Source of the DNA: an uncultured bacterium | GTDB lineage: Bacteria > Bacillota > Clostridia > Lachnospirales > Lachnospiraceae | Assembly (NCBI GenBank): GCA_947086625.1 | Contig: CAMTZV010000008.1 | Location: 1-10,980 of the forward strand | Direction: 5' to 3' | Length of the DNA: 10,980 nucleotides | Shown here: positions 1-6,757 of the stretch, piece by piece | Position numbering within the stretch: the stretch's first letter is position 1 | Layout of the letters: each line of letters starts with the position of its first letter | The notes under the pieces: generated by a model | Told to the model about the DNA's origin: nothing | What the model saw: the letters and a program-made list of their open reading frames with translations, nothing else | The model's database searches: none | Program-made: the position numbers and the translations under genes

Positions 1-1002
1 AAGCACCTGCTGTATGCAGTACGCGTTGTTCTCGTAGATATCGAAGATGACAAGCATTTACGGTCTGTGGGACGCAATCTGACGGCAGAGCTCACTTCCG
101 ATCGAGCCGCCGCCGCCCGTGATGAGTACGACCTTGCCCGAGACATAGCCCATGATCGAATCCAGATCGACGCTGACCGGCTCGCGCCCCAGCAGGTCGT
201 TGACGTCAACCTCCTTGAGCTTGCTGACGCTCACCTCGCCGTTCACGAGCTGGTAAATGCCCGGCAGACGCTTCAGCTCGCAACCCGTCTCCTTGCAGAT
301 GTTGACGATATCCTTTATTTCCTTTGCGGACGCCGAGGGAAGCGCGATCATGATCTCATCCACCTCGAGTGCCTGTGCCTTTTCAATGATATCCTCCCGC
401 GTGCCGATGACCCGCACGCCGTGGATATACGTGCCGCGCTTCTCCGGCGCATCGTCGATCACGCCCACAAGGCGCTTGTTCACATGCTGGCTGCTCATGA
501 TCTCCTTGATCAGCGAGCTGCCCGCGGAGCCTGCCCCGATCACCATGACATTCCTCCGCACGCTCTTGTCCGCACCCGCGTTGCTGCGCAGCGTCCGAAA
601 GCCCCGGTAAAAATACCGCCCGAACGTCGTAAAGCCGAGTAAAAACATCCCGTAAAGCATGTAATAGCTGCGCGGCAGCGGATTGAAGTGCTCCCTGTGG
701 TTGAGCAGAATAATGAGCATATTCGCAATGGTATCCACGACGCACGCCGAGACGACGTAGAGCATCTCGGTCATACCGGCATACGTCCACAGGCTCGTAT
801 ACAGCCGAAAGGCCGAAAAGATGAGAAGCGCCGCCACGATGCTGAGCATCAGCGACGACCAGATCACGCCCAGGTACTCCTCCGGCACCTTGTCCGGCTT
901 CAGCTCAAAGCGCGTCAGCAGCGCCATGTAGCTCGCCAGTGCCACCGCCGCGATATCGTAGCATACCAGATAGACTCTTCTTATGAGTAATTTTGCGTTC
1001 AT
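1..1002 (-). pseudogene. EpsC/PglF/FlaA1-type nucleotide-sugar 4,6-dehydratase, interrupted by in-frame stop and cut by window edge
   Basis: The family makes UDP-4-keto-6-deoxy sugars from UDP-GlcNAc at the membrane for capsule, exopolysaccharide or glycan synthesis. Seen: four hydrophobic segments (about residues 13-31, 44-64, 80-100, 111-128), a first nucleotide-binding fold with GAGSAG at 156-161, and the catalytic-domain TGGGGSIGSE motif at 295-304. After P314 comes TAA (plus-strand tta, 58-60). The same frame continues past it as MLVIFDIYENNAYCIQQVL up to the window edge, which is the normal family continuation, usually with a lysine at the interrupted position. One base change, AAA to TAA, would explain it. 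Complete family members have about 600 residues, so the visible product lacks nearly the whole catalytic domain. The start at 1002 has GGAG about 14 bases upstream, inside the end of the aminotransferase gene, and the gap between the two genes is 10 bases. Family assignment is firm. Whether the break is biological, tolerated by restart at the ATG right after the stop (57-55), or an assembly error cannot be told here. Confidence 0.85.
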
Positions 1003-1012
1003 TTGTTTTCTT

Positions 1013-2257
1013 TTATCTCCAAAGTGATTTTATAACCCCGCAGATGCGTTCCAGATCCTCGTCGTCCATCTTCGTATCACTCGGCAGACAGACGCCCCGT
1101 CGAAACAGTGTGCCTGAAACTGACGTATCCGCCCCCATCCGGGCGTCCGCGACCGCAAACGCCTCTCTACCGACACAGCGACCGCTTTCATCCGCCGCAA
1201 CAAAGTCGCAGTCTGCAAACACCGGCTGTAAATGCATCGGCTTCCACACCGGACGGCTCTCCACGTCGTCCCGCTCGAGCGCCTCGATGAGCGCAAGCGG
1301 CCCCACAGGCGCCTCGTCCGTAAGCTGCGCGGCGCTCAGCCAGCAGTTGCTGTGCGTACCCTCGCGCAGCGGCATCATTGAAAAGCCGGGGAGCACGCCA
1401 AGCTCCCGCTTATAATACTCGTAGATCGCGCGCTTTTTTGCGACGCGCGCATCCAGCACCTTCAGCTGTCCGCGGCCGATTCCCGCCACGATGTTGCTCA
1501 TGCGGAAATTATAGCCGATCTCGGTGTGCTCGTACCAGCGCGCCGGCTCGCGGGACTGCGTGGACCAGAAGCGGACCTTGGCGATGCGCCGGTCTGCCTC
1601 CGCTTCATCTGCTATGTTACAGAATAACATACCGCCGCCCGAAGTGGTAATAATTTTGTTCCCATTAAAGGAAAAAATGCCATAGTCGCCGATCGTCCCG
1701 GCATATTTCGGTACGCCACCCGTACACGCGCCGGTGAAGGTGGAGCCAAGCGCCTCCGCCGCGTCCTCGATGAGCGCCACGCCATAGTCTTTGCAGATAC
1801 GCACGATTTCATCCATATCCGCCATCAGTCCGTACAGGTGCACAACGATAACCGCCTTCGGCAGACGTCCCGACGCCTTGTATTTCTCCAGCCCCGCGCG
1901 CAGCGCCGCCGGGCTCATATTCCACGTCTCATAATCGCTGTCGACAAACACCGGCGTCGCACCCACGTAGGTGATCGGATTCGCCGATGCGGAAAACGTC
2001 AGCGACTGTGCAAACACCACGTCCCCCGGCCCCACGCCAAGCGACATGAGTGCGAGCTGGATCGCTGCCGTGCCCGCGGAGAGCGCCGCGCCTGCCCGTG
2101 CGCCGATCTTCGCCCCCAGCTCCTTTTCAAATTCGATCACGTTCTCGCCCAGCGGCGCGATAAAATTTTTTCTGAATGCATCCTCAATATAATATTTTTC
2201 GTAGCCTTCGTCCGACATATGCGGCGATGCCAGAAAAATGTGCGCTTTCTCTTTCAT
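1013..2257 (-). CDS. DegT/DnrJ/EryC1/StrS-family PLP-dependent sugar aminotransferase (EpsN/PglE-like)
   Basis: Predicted to transfer an amino group, usually from glutamate, to a UDP-4-keto-6-deoxy sugar, the product of the dehydratase encoded 10 bases downstream. Seen over 414 residues: N-terminal SPHMSDEG and NFIAPLGENV substrate/cofactor region (11-40), SAGTAAIQLAL (60-70) for PLP phosphate binding, IEDAAEALGS (163-172) with D165 expected to contact the PLP ring nitrogen, and FSFNGNKIITTSGGG (195-209) with K201 as the Schiff-base lysine. WKPMHLQP (338-345) is also typical. Recalled comparison with Bacillus EpsN (about 388 residues) suggests about 20 extra residues around 357-379, so this enzyme is slightly long. 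The start ATG at 2257 has AGAGG about 11 bases upstream. It lies 24 bases after the preceding gene, so the two are probably cotranscribed. Family certain; the exact sugar is inferred. Confidence 0.93.
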   Translation of the reverse strand: MKEKAHIFLASPHMSDEGYEKYYIEDAFRKNFIAPLGENVIEFEKELGAKIGARAGAALSAGTAAIQLALMSLGVGPGDVVFAQSLTFSASANPITYVGATPVFVDSDYETWNMSPAALRAGLEKYKASGRLPKAVIVVHLYGLMADMDEIVRICKDYGVALIEDAAEALGSTFTGACTGGVPKYAGTIGDYGIFSFNGNKIITTSGGGMLFCNIADEAEADRRIAKVRFWSTQSREPARWYEHTEIGYNFRMSNIVAGIGRGQLKVLDARVAKKRAIYEYYKRELGVLPGFSMMPLREGTHSNCWLSAAQLTDEAPVGPLALIEALERDDVESRPVWKPMHLQPVFADCDFVAADESGRCVGREAFAVADARMGADTSVSGTLFRRGVCLPSDTKMDDEDLERICGVIKSLWR

Positions 2258-2281
2258 AAAAACCGTACCTCTTTTCTAAAT

Positions 2282-2956
2282 CTAATCCCACTCGTTCTTC
2301 TTCCTGCGCAGCCTTTTGGGCACAATGATATATGGGAAAATTCCAATGCGTGCGCCCAGATTGTGTATCACGCCAAACGCAATACATCCCACGATGATCT
2401 GCACCCATGTCTTATAGCCCTCCTGGTAGGACTCCTTCGAGACGCGTCCGCCCTCTCCGACCATGTCTACATAAAAATCCGTCGCGGTGAGCGGGCGGCT
2501 GCCGTCATAATTGATCTGATTCATAAACGACTCGTCCGCCGCCAGATCCGCCTCCACGAGACGGCCCACCGGAAGCGTGTTCATCCCTGTGAAATAATCC
2601 CCGTCGGAGACGACGTTCTCGTTGTTGATGAACATCGCCACCCGCTCGCCGCTTGGCAGCTCCACGCTGTCCAGAAAACGGCCGCCGAAGTAGCCGCCGC
2701 CCTCGTTGCGGTAGGAGATCCCCTCTGTCTCCAATGTGAAAAGCTCGTGGCTTCGAATGTCGTCGATACACGTGATGCGGTAGATATCGTCCGTGGCAAC
2801 ACCGCCCACCACGCCGTCTGCCACCTGCCGCGACTCGCTGTAGCTCTCATACGTCTGCTCCGTGACCCGGTCCACGCCCTTTCCCGCGAGCCATGCGACG
2901 CCAAACGCCAGCAGCAGGCACAGCCACATGTCAAATCTCATCCGATAAATTCTCAT
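2282..2956 (-). CDS. Hypothetical protein with two membrane segments and a large extracytoplasmic domain
   Basis: Family not recognised. The protein (224 residues) has a positively charged N-terminus (MRIYRMR), a hydrophobic segment at about 9-24, a soluble polar and acidic stretch at about 25-183, a second hydrophobic segment at about 184-212 and a basic tail (KRLRRKK). By the positive-inside rule both ends are cytoplasmic and the middle faces outside. This topology resembles polysaccharide chain-length regulators, but there is no long coiled coil or proline-rich second helix to support that. The start is set by GGGAGG ending 8 bases before the ATG at 2956; an in-frame GTG 21 bases further upstream has no comparable site. 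It lies directly upstream of the aminotransferase gene (24 bases), so a role in surface polysaccharide work is possible but only from context. Confidence 0.8.
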   Translation of the reverse strand: MRIYRMRFDMWLCLLLAFGVAWLAGKGVDRVTEQTYESYSESRQVADGVVGGVATDDIYRITCIDDIRSHELFTLETEGISYRNEGGGYFGGRFLDSVELPSGERVAMFINNENVVSDGDYFTGMNTLPVGRLVEADLAADESFMNQINYDGSRPLTATDFYVDMVGEGGRVSKESYQEGYKTWVQIIVGCIAFGVIHNLGARIGIFPYIIVPKRLRRKKNEWD

Positions 2957-3100
2957 ATCTTCATCCTCCCTGTACACCCCGCAACGATTCCGGCCTCTCC
3001 ACAGCCGTCGGAACCGCTATGCGTGCTCTTTTCTCCCGTCGTCCCGCGCACAACAGCTTCGGCAGGCTGACCTCTTACTGCCGCAGATCCGTCCGAACCG

Positions 3101-3361
3101 TTATCCCCCGTGCAGCTTCTTCCGCAAAAAGGCGAGCAGCGCGTCATAGTTTTCCGGCCGGTGCGGAAAATCGCAGCCCGTGCACACCTTGACCTCCCGC
3201 CCGCTTCTGTCCTTTTTAAACGCGGGCGTCCCGGGACAATCCGCATAAGGGTTCAGCGGACAATAGCAGAACAGGCAGTTAAAGTCCTGCCCTTCCATTC
3301 CGCTGTGGCATGGAAAATATTTGCAGCTCCTGTTCTCAAAAAAGCGATGGCTCATCTCCAT
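3101..3361 (-). CDS. Cysteine-rich small domain protein
   Basis: An 86-residue protein matching the cysteine-rich small domain family, often noted near cobalamin genes in other genomes; its biochemical role is not established. Eight cysteines are visible, at 13, 18, 29, 32, 34, 42, 60 and 63, including CxxCxC (29-34) and CxxC (60-63), which suggests metal or cluster binding. Typical family stretches are HRFFENRSCKYFPCH at the start and FCYCPLNPY in the middle. The ATG at 3361 is chosen because GGGAGG sits 8 bases upstream; an in-frame GTG at 3370 would overlap that region. No membrane segment or signal peptide is seen. It begins 54 bases after the sigF stop with no terminator between, so it may be read from the sporulation operon. 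No cobalamin gene is in view. Confidence 0.88.
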   Translation of the reverse strand: MEMSHRFFENRSCKYFPCHSGMEGQDFNCLFCYCPLNPYADCPGTPAFKKDRSGREVKVCTGCDFPHRPENYDALLAFLRKKLHGG

Positions 3362-3415
3362 GCTTTGCACCTCCCGGCCGCCAAATTTCTGCAGCAGACA
3401 ACATTTCTTCTTATT

Positions 3416-4129
3416 TTATAACAATAACCGCATTTTGTGAAGCACCTTCTTTTCCATCCGGCTCACCTGTACCTGCGTCATGCCCATGTCGTCGGCCACA
3501 CGGCTCTGCGTCTTTCCCTCAAAATAGCGCAAATGAATGAGCTGCCGCTCCTTTGGCTCCAGACGAAGAATCAGCTGCTCGATGACAACCTGATCCAAAA
3601 GCCGCTCCTCCTCCCGCGATTCGTCGGCAACCTTGTCCACAAGATAGAGCTCGCTGCCGTCCGACTGGTAAACGGTCTGATAGATCGAGGCAACCTCCTC
3701 CCCGGCATCCAGCGCCATCGTGATCTCCTCCTCGCTCAGTCCCGTATCCCTCGATATCTCCGCCAGCGTCGCACTGCGCCCAAGCTGCTGTTCGAGCTTC
3801 TCGCGGCTCTTTCGGATATGCCAGCCGTTTTCCTTTAAGCTCCGGCTCACCTTTACCATGCCATCGTCCCGCAGAAACCGGCGGATCTCTCCCATGACGA
3901 GCGGCACCGCATAGGTGGAAAAGCAGACCTCATACGAGAAATCAAATTTTTCGATCGCCTTCATCAGGCCGATCGACCCGATCTGAAAGAGATCCTCCCG
4001 CTCGCAGCCGCGGTTCTCAAAGCGCTTTACCACGCTTCCCACCAGCCCGAGGTTTTCCTTCACCAGCAGGTCACTCGCCTCTTTATCCCCGTTTTTCGCA
4101 CGCAGAAGCAATTCCATCGTGTGCTCCAT
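3416..4129 (-). CDS. sigF: RNA polymerase sigma factor SigF (SpoIIAC)
   Basis: First compartment-specific sigma factor of endospore formation, active in the forespore after septation and held inactive by SpoIIAB until then. The protein has 237 residues (Bacillus SigF about 255). Region 2 is at about 20-92, with core-binding and -10 recognition sequence EDLFQIGSIGLMKAIEKFD (45-63) and YAVPLVMGEIRRFLRDDG (73-90). Region 3 is at about 95-145. Region 4 is at about 180-235, with LEPKERQLIHLRYFEGKTQ and a helix-turn-helix around 207-228. The ATG at 4129 is 3 bases after the spoIIAB stop, with AAGGTG about 9 bases upstream. Identity as SigF rather than SigG or SigB rests on the sequence and on its place as third gene after spoIIAA and spoIIAB. 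Confidence 0.97.
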   Translation of the reverse strand: MEHTMELLLRAKNGDKEASDLLVKENLGLVGSVVKRFENRGCEREDLFQIGSIGLMKAIEKFDFSYEVCFSTYAVPLVMGEIRRFLRDDGMVKVSRSLKENGWHIRKSREKLEQQLGRSATLAEISRDTGLSEEEITMALDAGEEVASIYQTVYQSDGSELYLVDKVADESREEERLLDQVVIEQLILRLEPKERQLIHLRYFEGKTQSRVADDMGMTQVQVSRMEKKVLHKMRLLL

Positions 4130-4132
4130 CGC

Positions 4133-4576
4133 TCACACCTTCTGCAGGAGATGCAGCTTTTTGTTCATGATGATGCGCGTGCCGTGCCCCTGCTCGGACT
4201 CGATATGTACCTCGTCCATAAACGCCTCCATAAAGGCAAAGCCCATGCCCGAGCGCTCTGCGTCGGGCCGCGTCGTAAAAAACGGCTCTCTGGCCTTTTT
4301 GATGTCCTCAATTCCCTTCCCATAGTCGGTAACGGTGATGCTCACCCGCGATCCCACCTTTGTGCACGTTAAAAGGACTTGTCCGACCTCCTTTTCATAG
4401 CCGTGGATGATTGCATTCGTCACCGCCTCGGATACCGCGGTTTTCACATCCTCCATCTCGTCGACCGTCGGGTTTAAATCCACCAGAAACGCCATGATCG
4501 TCATACGCGCAAATTGTTCGTTTTCCGGATAGGAGTCGAAGCGGATGCTCATCTCCTGCGCCTGCTCTCTAATCAT
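4133..4576 (-). CDS. spoIIAB: Anti-sigma-F factor and serine kinase SpoIIAB
   Basis: Binds and inhibits sigma-F and phosphorylates SpoIIAA using ATP; release of sigma-F by unphosphorylated SpoIIAA starts forespore gene expression. The protein has 147 residues with the GHKL ATPase layout: N box SEAVTNAIIHGY (49-60) with E50 as probable catalytic base and N54 for magnesium/ATP, G1 box DYGKGI (84-89), an FFTTRPDAERSGMGFAFM segment (99-116) forming the ATP lid and G2 box, and EQGHGTRI (128-135) near the end. Close match to Bacillus SpoIIAB. The start at 4576 has a strong AAAGGAGG site 9 bases upstream. It overlaps the end of spoIIAA by 8 bases, which suggests coupled translation and matched amounts of the two partners. 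Confidence 0.97.
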   Translation of the reverse strand: MIREQAQEMSIRFDSYPENEQFARMTIMAFLVDLNPTVDEMEDVKTAVSEAVTNAIIHGYEKEVGQVLLTCTKVGSRVSITVTDYGKGIEDIKKAREPFFTTRPDAERSGMGFAFMEAFMDEVHIESEQGHGTRIIMNKKLHLLQKV

Positions 4577-4892
4577 ATCGTCTTTCCTCCTTTACTGTAA
4601 TCAGCCGCGGCAGCCCCGCCAGCGCAAATATTTTCCGGACGCGCGCACTCAGGTGCTCCGCCTCCACGCTGCCCCCGGTATAGCCCATCTTTTTGCTGCG
4701 GCCGATGAGCATGCCGATCCCCGAGCTGTCCATAAACTCCGTATTTGAAAAATCAAAGATCAGATGTCTGATCTGATAGCTGTCGATCAGCTCGTCCACC
4801 TCGGTGCGCAGCCTGCCGGCCGCACATTCGTCGATCTCACGCGGCGCGAAAACACGCAGGCTTCCGCTCCCCGCCTCATACTGAAATTCCAT
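4569..4892 (-). CDS. spoIIAA: Anti-anti-sigma factor SpoIIAA (STAS domain)
   Basis: Cytoplasmic regulator that frees sigma-F by binding SpoIIAB; it is phosphorylated by SpoIIAB and dephosphorylated by SpoIIE, which is not in this window. The protein has 107 residues, one STAS domain. The phosphorylation motif FMDSSGIGMLIGR is at 53-65, with S57 equivalent to Bacillus S58. The middle strand is RHLIFDFSNTEF (42-53). The frame is open far upstream, but the ATG at 4892 is chosen because AAGGAG lies just upstream and because the protein then has the normal family length and N-terminus. First gene of the spoIIA operon. The 138 bases between the upstream terminator and the start should hold the sigma-H promoter, but no convincing one is visible. 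Confidence 0.96.
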   Translation of the reverse strand: MEFQYEAGSGSLRVFAPREIDECAAGRLRTEVDELIDSYQIRHLIFDFSNTEFMDSSGIGMLIGRSKKMGYTGGSVEAEHLSARVRKIFALAGLPRLITVKEERRYD

Positions 4893-5030
4893 GCTATGCC
4901 TCTCCTTTATTGATTGAAATCGAATTTCCTTCTGCCCCCTATGATCGAGCGGGAAAATTTTCTCTCTGCCCGCGTTCGGCCCATGCGCCGCTTTTGCAGC
5001 ATATTCCTTCTGCACGGGGCTGCGCAAAGA

Positions 5031-5066
5031 AAAAGACACAACCTCTGAAAAGAAATTGTGTCTTTT
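5031..5066 (-). terminator. Rho-independent terminator after the TPR protein gene
   Basis: An 11-base perfect inverted repeat (aaaagacacaa at 5031-5041, ttgtgtctttt at 5056-5066) encloses a 14-base loop. Read on the minus strand, the stem is followed by TTTTTCTTT. It lies 45 bases after the stop at 5111 and upstream of spoIIAA, so it should separate the two operons. The plus strand also ends the stem in TTTT, so weak action in the other direction is possible. Confidence 0.88.
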
Positions 5067-5110
5067 GTATTCCATCTCTGTTTTTCTGTTGCCGCTTACG
5101 CCCAGATCGC

Positions 5111-6490
5111 CTACTGCTCCAGCATACTGCCGATCTGCGCCGCATAGCGGTTCGCGTTGTACGCGAGGCTCGTGTTCGGGAAAAGCTCTGCAACCCTGGA
5201 ATAGCACTCGTGCGCCTTCTCCCAGTTTTCGAGCTTGCGGTACGCCTGCGCCAGATTATAGAGCGCGTTCCCGTTTTCATACTGCTCATCCATCGATACG
5301 ACCTTTGCGAGCTGCAAGGCGGCCTCATCGTTACGCCCGCTGTTGTAGGCAGCCATACCCGCGTCGTACGCCTGCCGGAGGTACCTCTGGTTTACCTGCT
5401 CCCGCAGCGTCTTTATGATTTTTTTCGCATTTTTTGAGAGCAGCTTTTCATTGATCCCCTCCAGTGCGTCGCCCGCCGCCTCAATATCCTCGTTGATATA
5501 AGCGTCGTACGCCACAAGAAGCGCTTCGCTCGCATCGATGGCGGCATCCTTATTCTCCACGTTGTTCTTTGCGCTCTCCACATCGCCGGTCAGCGCATCG
5601 ATCTGCTCCTCCAGGGATTTGATCGCCTGGTTTTTATCCGCGATCGTATTGTTCGCCTCCGTCACCGCCACGCTCGCATCGCTCACCGCCTGCTTGCGCA
5701 CGCCCGGCACGACCATATACCATGTAATCGCAACGCCGATCGCAACGCCTACCAGCAGGTTTGCCGCCATGCTCCAGAAATTGACATCGCCGCGCAGCTT
5801 TGGCTGGATAATCACGTCGTTGCCGTTCTGGTAGGCGACGGCCTGCGCCTTTTTTGCTTTTTTTCCGCCGCTCTCGCTTGCCTGCTTTGCCGCCTCCTTC
5901 AGATAGCGCGCAGTAACGGGATTTCCGACATCGATTGCCTCCGCCTTGCGCAGCGCCTTTCCCGCCGCGTCAAGGTTTCCGTCATGAATGTAGATCAGTG
6001 CCAGAAGCTGCCAGCCCTTCACCATTTTCGGACTGCCCGAAAGGATCTTTTTGAGCTGTATGACCGCAAGGTCGAGACTGTCCTGCCTGCAATAAACAAG
6101 TGCCTGATTGTACTTGCGCGCCTGCTGGTTGATGCGCTCCTTCTCGGTCGGGTCCTTTTTCGTCCGCTCCAGATAAAAGGAGGCGCGGTTTTCCTGTGCC
6201 TGATAGCCCTTGCTGATGAGCCATTCCCGCACAGCCGCTACGCCCTCGCCCGTCTCGTAATAGATCAGGCCAAGAAGATTGCGCGCGTTCGTGTTTACCT
6301 TATTATATTGCAGGCTTAAGCGCAGATCCGCGATGGCGCCGGTCAGATCCCGCACCTTCGCCTTTCCGAGCGCCTGATTATACAGGTAGTTGGAGATCCC
6401 CACAAACCTGCGGTAGATCCGAAGCTGTGCCCCGCAGTTCGGGCAGACCTGCTCCTGCCCCAAAATAACTCCACAATTATAGCATTCCAT
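5111..6490 (-). CDS. Zinc-ribbon, TPR-repeat membrane protein
   Basis: A 459-residue protein with an unusual layout. The N-terminal zinc ribbon has CxxC pairs at C3/C6 and C16/C19. TPR-like helical repeats follow at about 33-200, for example GAIADLRLSLQYN and AVIQLKKIL. A lysine-rich linker (about 208-214) leads to one membrane helix at about 241-263 and a coiled coil at about 268-315 (heptad-like ADKNQAIKSLEEQIDAL). A second TPR set at about 320-456 includes ALYNLAQAYRKLENWEKAHECYSRVAELFPN. By charge, the ribbon and first TPRs are cytoplasmic and the coiled coil and second TPR set lie outside, so it could link inner and outer protein assemblies. No enzymatic motif is seen. The start at 6490 has GAGG 8 bases upstream and is one base after the small gene's stop, so the two are cotranscribed, ending at the 5031-5066 terminator. 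Specific role unknown. Confidence 0.9.
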   Translation of the reverse strand: MECYNCGVILGQEQVCPNCGAQLRIYRRFVGISNYLYNQALGKAKVRDLTGAIADLRLSLQYNKVNTNARNLLGLIYYETGEGVAAVREWLISKGYQAQENRASFYLERTKKDPTEKERINQQARKYNQALVYCRQDSLDLAVIQLKKILSGSPKMVKGWQLLALIYIHDGNLDAAGKALRKAEAIDVGNPVTARYLKEAAKQASESGGKKAKKAQAVAYQNGNDVIIQPKLRGDVNFWSMAANLLVGVAIGVAITWYMVVPGVRKQAVSDASVAVTEANNTIADKNQAIKSLEEQIDALTGDVESAKNNVENKDAAIDASEALLVAYDAYINEDIEAAGDALEGINEKLLSKNAKKIIKTLREQVNQRYLRQAYDAGMAAYNSGRNDEAALQLAKVVSMDEQYENGNALYNLAQAYRKLENWEKAHECYSRVAELFPNTSLAYNANRYAAQIGSMLEQ

Positions 6491-6491
6491 C

Positions 6492-6632
6492 TTATTTCCT
6501 CTTCAGCTCACTCATCATCTGCTGCATAATATCCGTCATATCCGTGATATCGTGCTCGTAAATCTCGCTCTCCGCATCCTCGATCTCTCCGCTGGGCTGA
6601 AAGTGCTTTAACTCTTCTTCAAAATTGATCAT
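6492..6632 (-). CDS. Small acidic hypothetical protein (46 residues)
   Basis: Not a recognised family. The sequence is acidic and probably helical (FEEELKHF, EIEDAESEIYEHD, then a methionine-rich TDMTDIMQQMMSELKRK). No cysteine, signal or membrane segment. The frame can be read back to a TTG at 6704, but that start lacks a ribosome site and falls in the -35 box of the likely promoter. The ATG at 6632 has GGAGG 5 bases upstream and is preferred; an ATG at 6644 has only a distant GGAG. The stop is one base from the start of the TPR protein, so it may be a partner or translational leader for that protein. Confidence 0.7.
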   Translation of the reverse strand: MINFEEELKHFQPSGEIEDAESEIYEHDITDMTDIMQQMMSELKRK

Positions 6633-6674
6633 CGCATCCTCCATAATGAAAAACCATCGCTCCGGTTCTGACTT

Positions 6675-6704
6675 ATCATATACCAGAGTGATGGCTTCTT
6701 GCAA
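6675..6704 (-). promoter_or_regulatory. Probable housekeeping promoter for the small gene and TPR protein
   Basis: On the minus strand TTGCAA (plus 6699-6704) and TATGAT (plus 6675-6680) are 18 bases apart, close to the sigma-A consensus. Transcription would begin near 6668, giving a leader of about 35 bases before the ATG at 6632. It sits in the gap after the fapA-like stop, where no clear terminator is seen, so read-through from upstream may add to it. Confidence 0.55.
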
Positions 6705-6757
6705 GAGTGTTTGCCCTATAAATTTAATTTTCTGTCGCAGATTCCGACGAAACCCGC

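Noticed and set aside
1838..3070. Plus-strand open frame of 410 codons across the aminotransferase and bitopic protein genes
   Set aside because: Opposite two supported genes, shadow-like composition rich in R, H and P, and no family resemblance.
3060..3083. Inverted repeat cggcag/ctgccg between the cysteine-rich and bitopic protein genes
   Set aside because: Only six base pairs with a 12-base loop and no T run after it on either strand, so not supported as a terminator.
3005..3100. Twelve-base near-repeat ccgtcggaaccg (3005-3016) and ccgtccgaaccg (3089-3100)
   Set aside because: A single pair, 11 of 12 matching, in a GC-rich gap; chance is a sufficient explanation.
4893..5030. Sigma-H-like promoter for spoIIA: minus-strand AAGGAATAT (near 5003-5011) and AAGGAAATT (near 4923-4931)
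   Set aside because: Both resemble a sigma-H -35 box, but the first has no GAAT-like -10 at the right distance and the second would place the start of transcription in the spoIIAA ribosome site.
4893..5207. Longer spoIIAA reading frame starting at 5207
   Set aside because: The extension runs through the terminator and into the TPR gene, has no STAS homology, and the ATG at 4892 has a good ribosome site.
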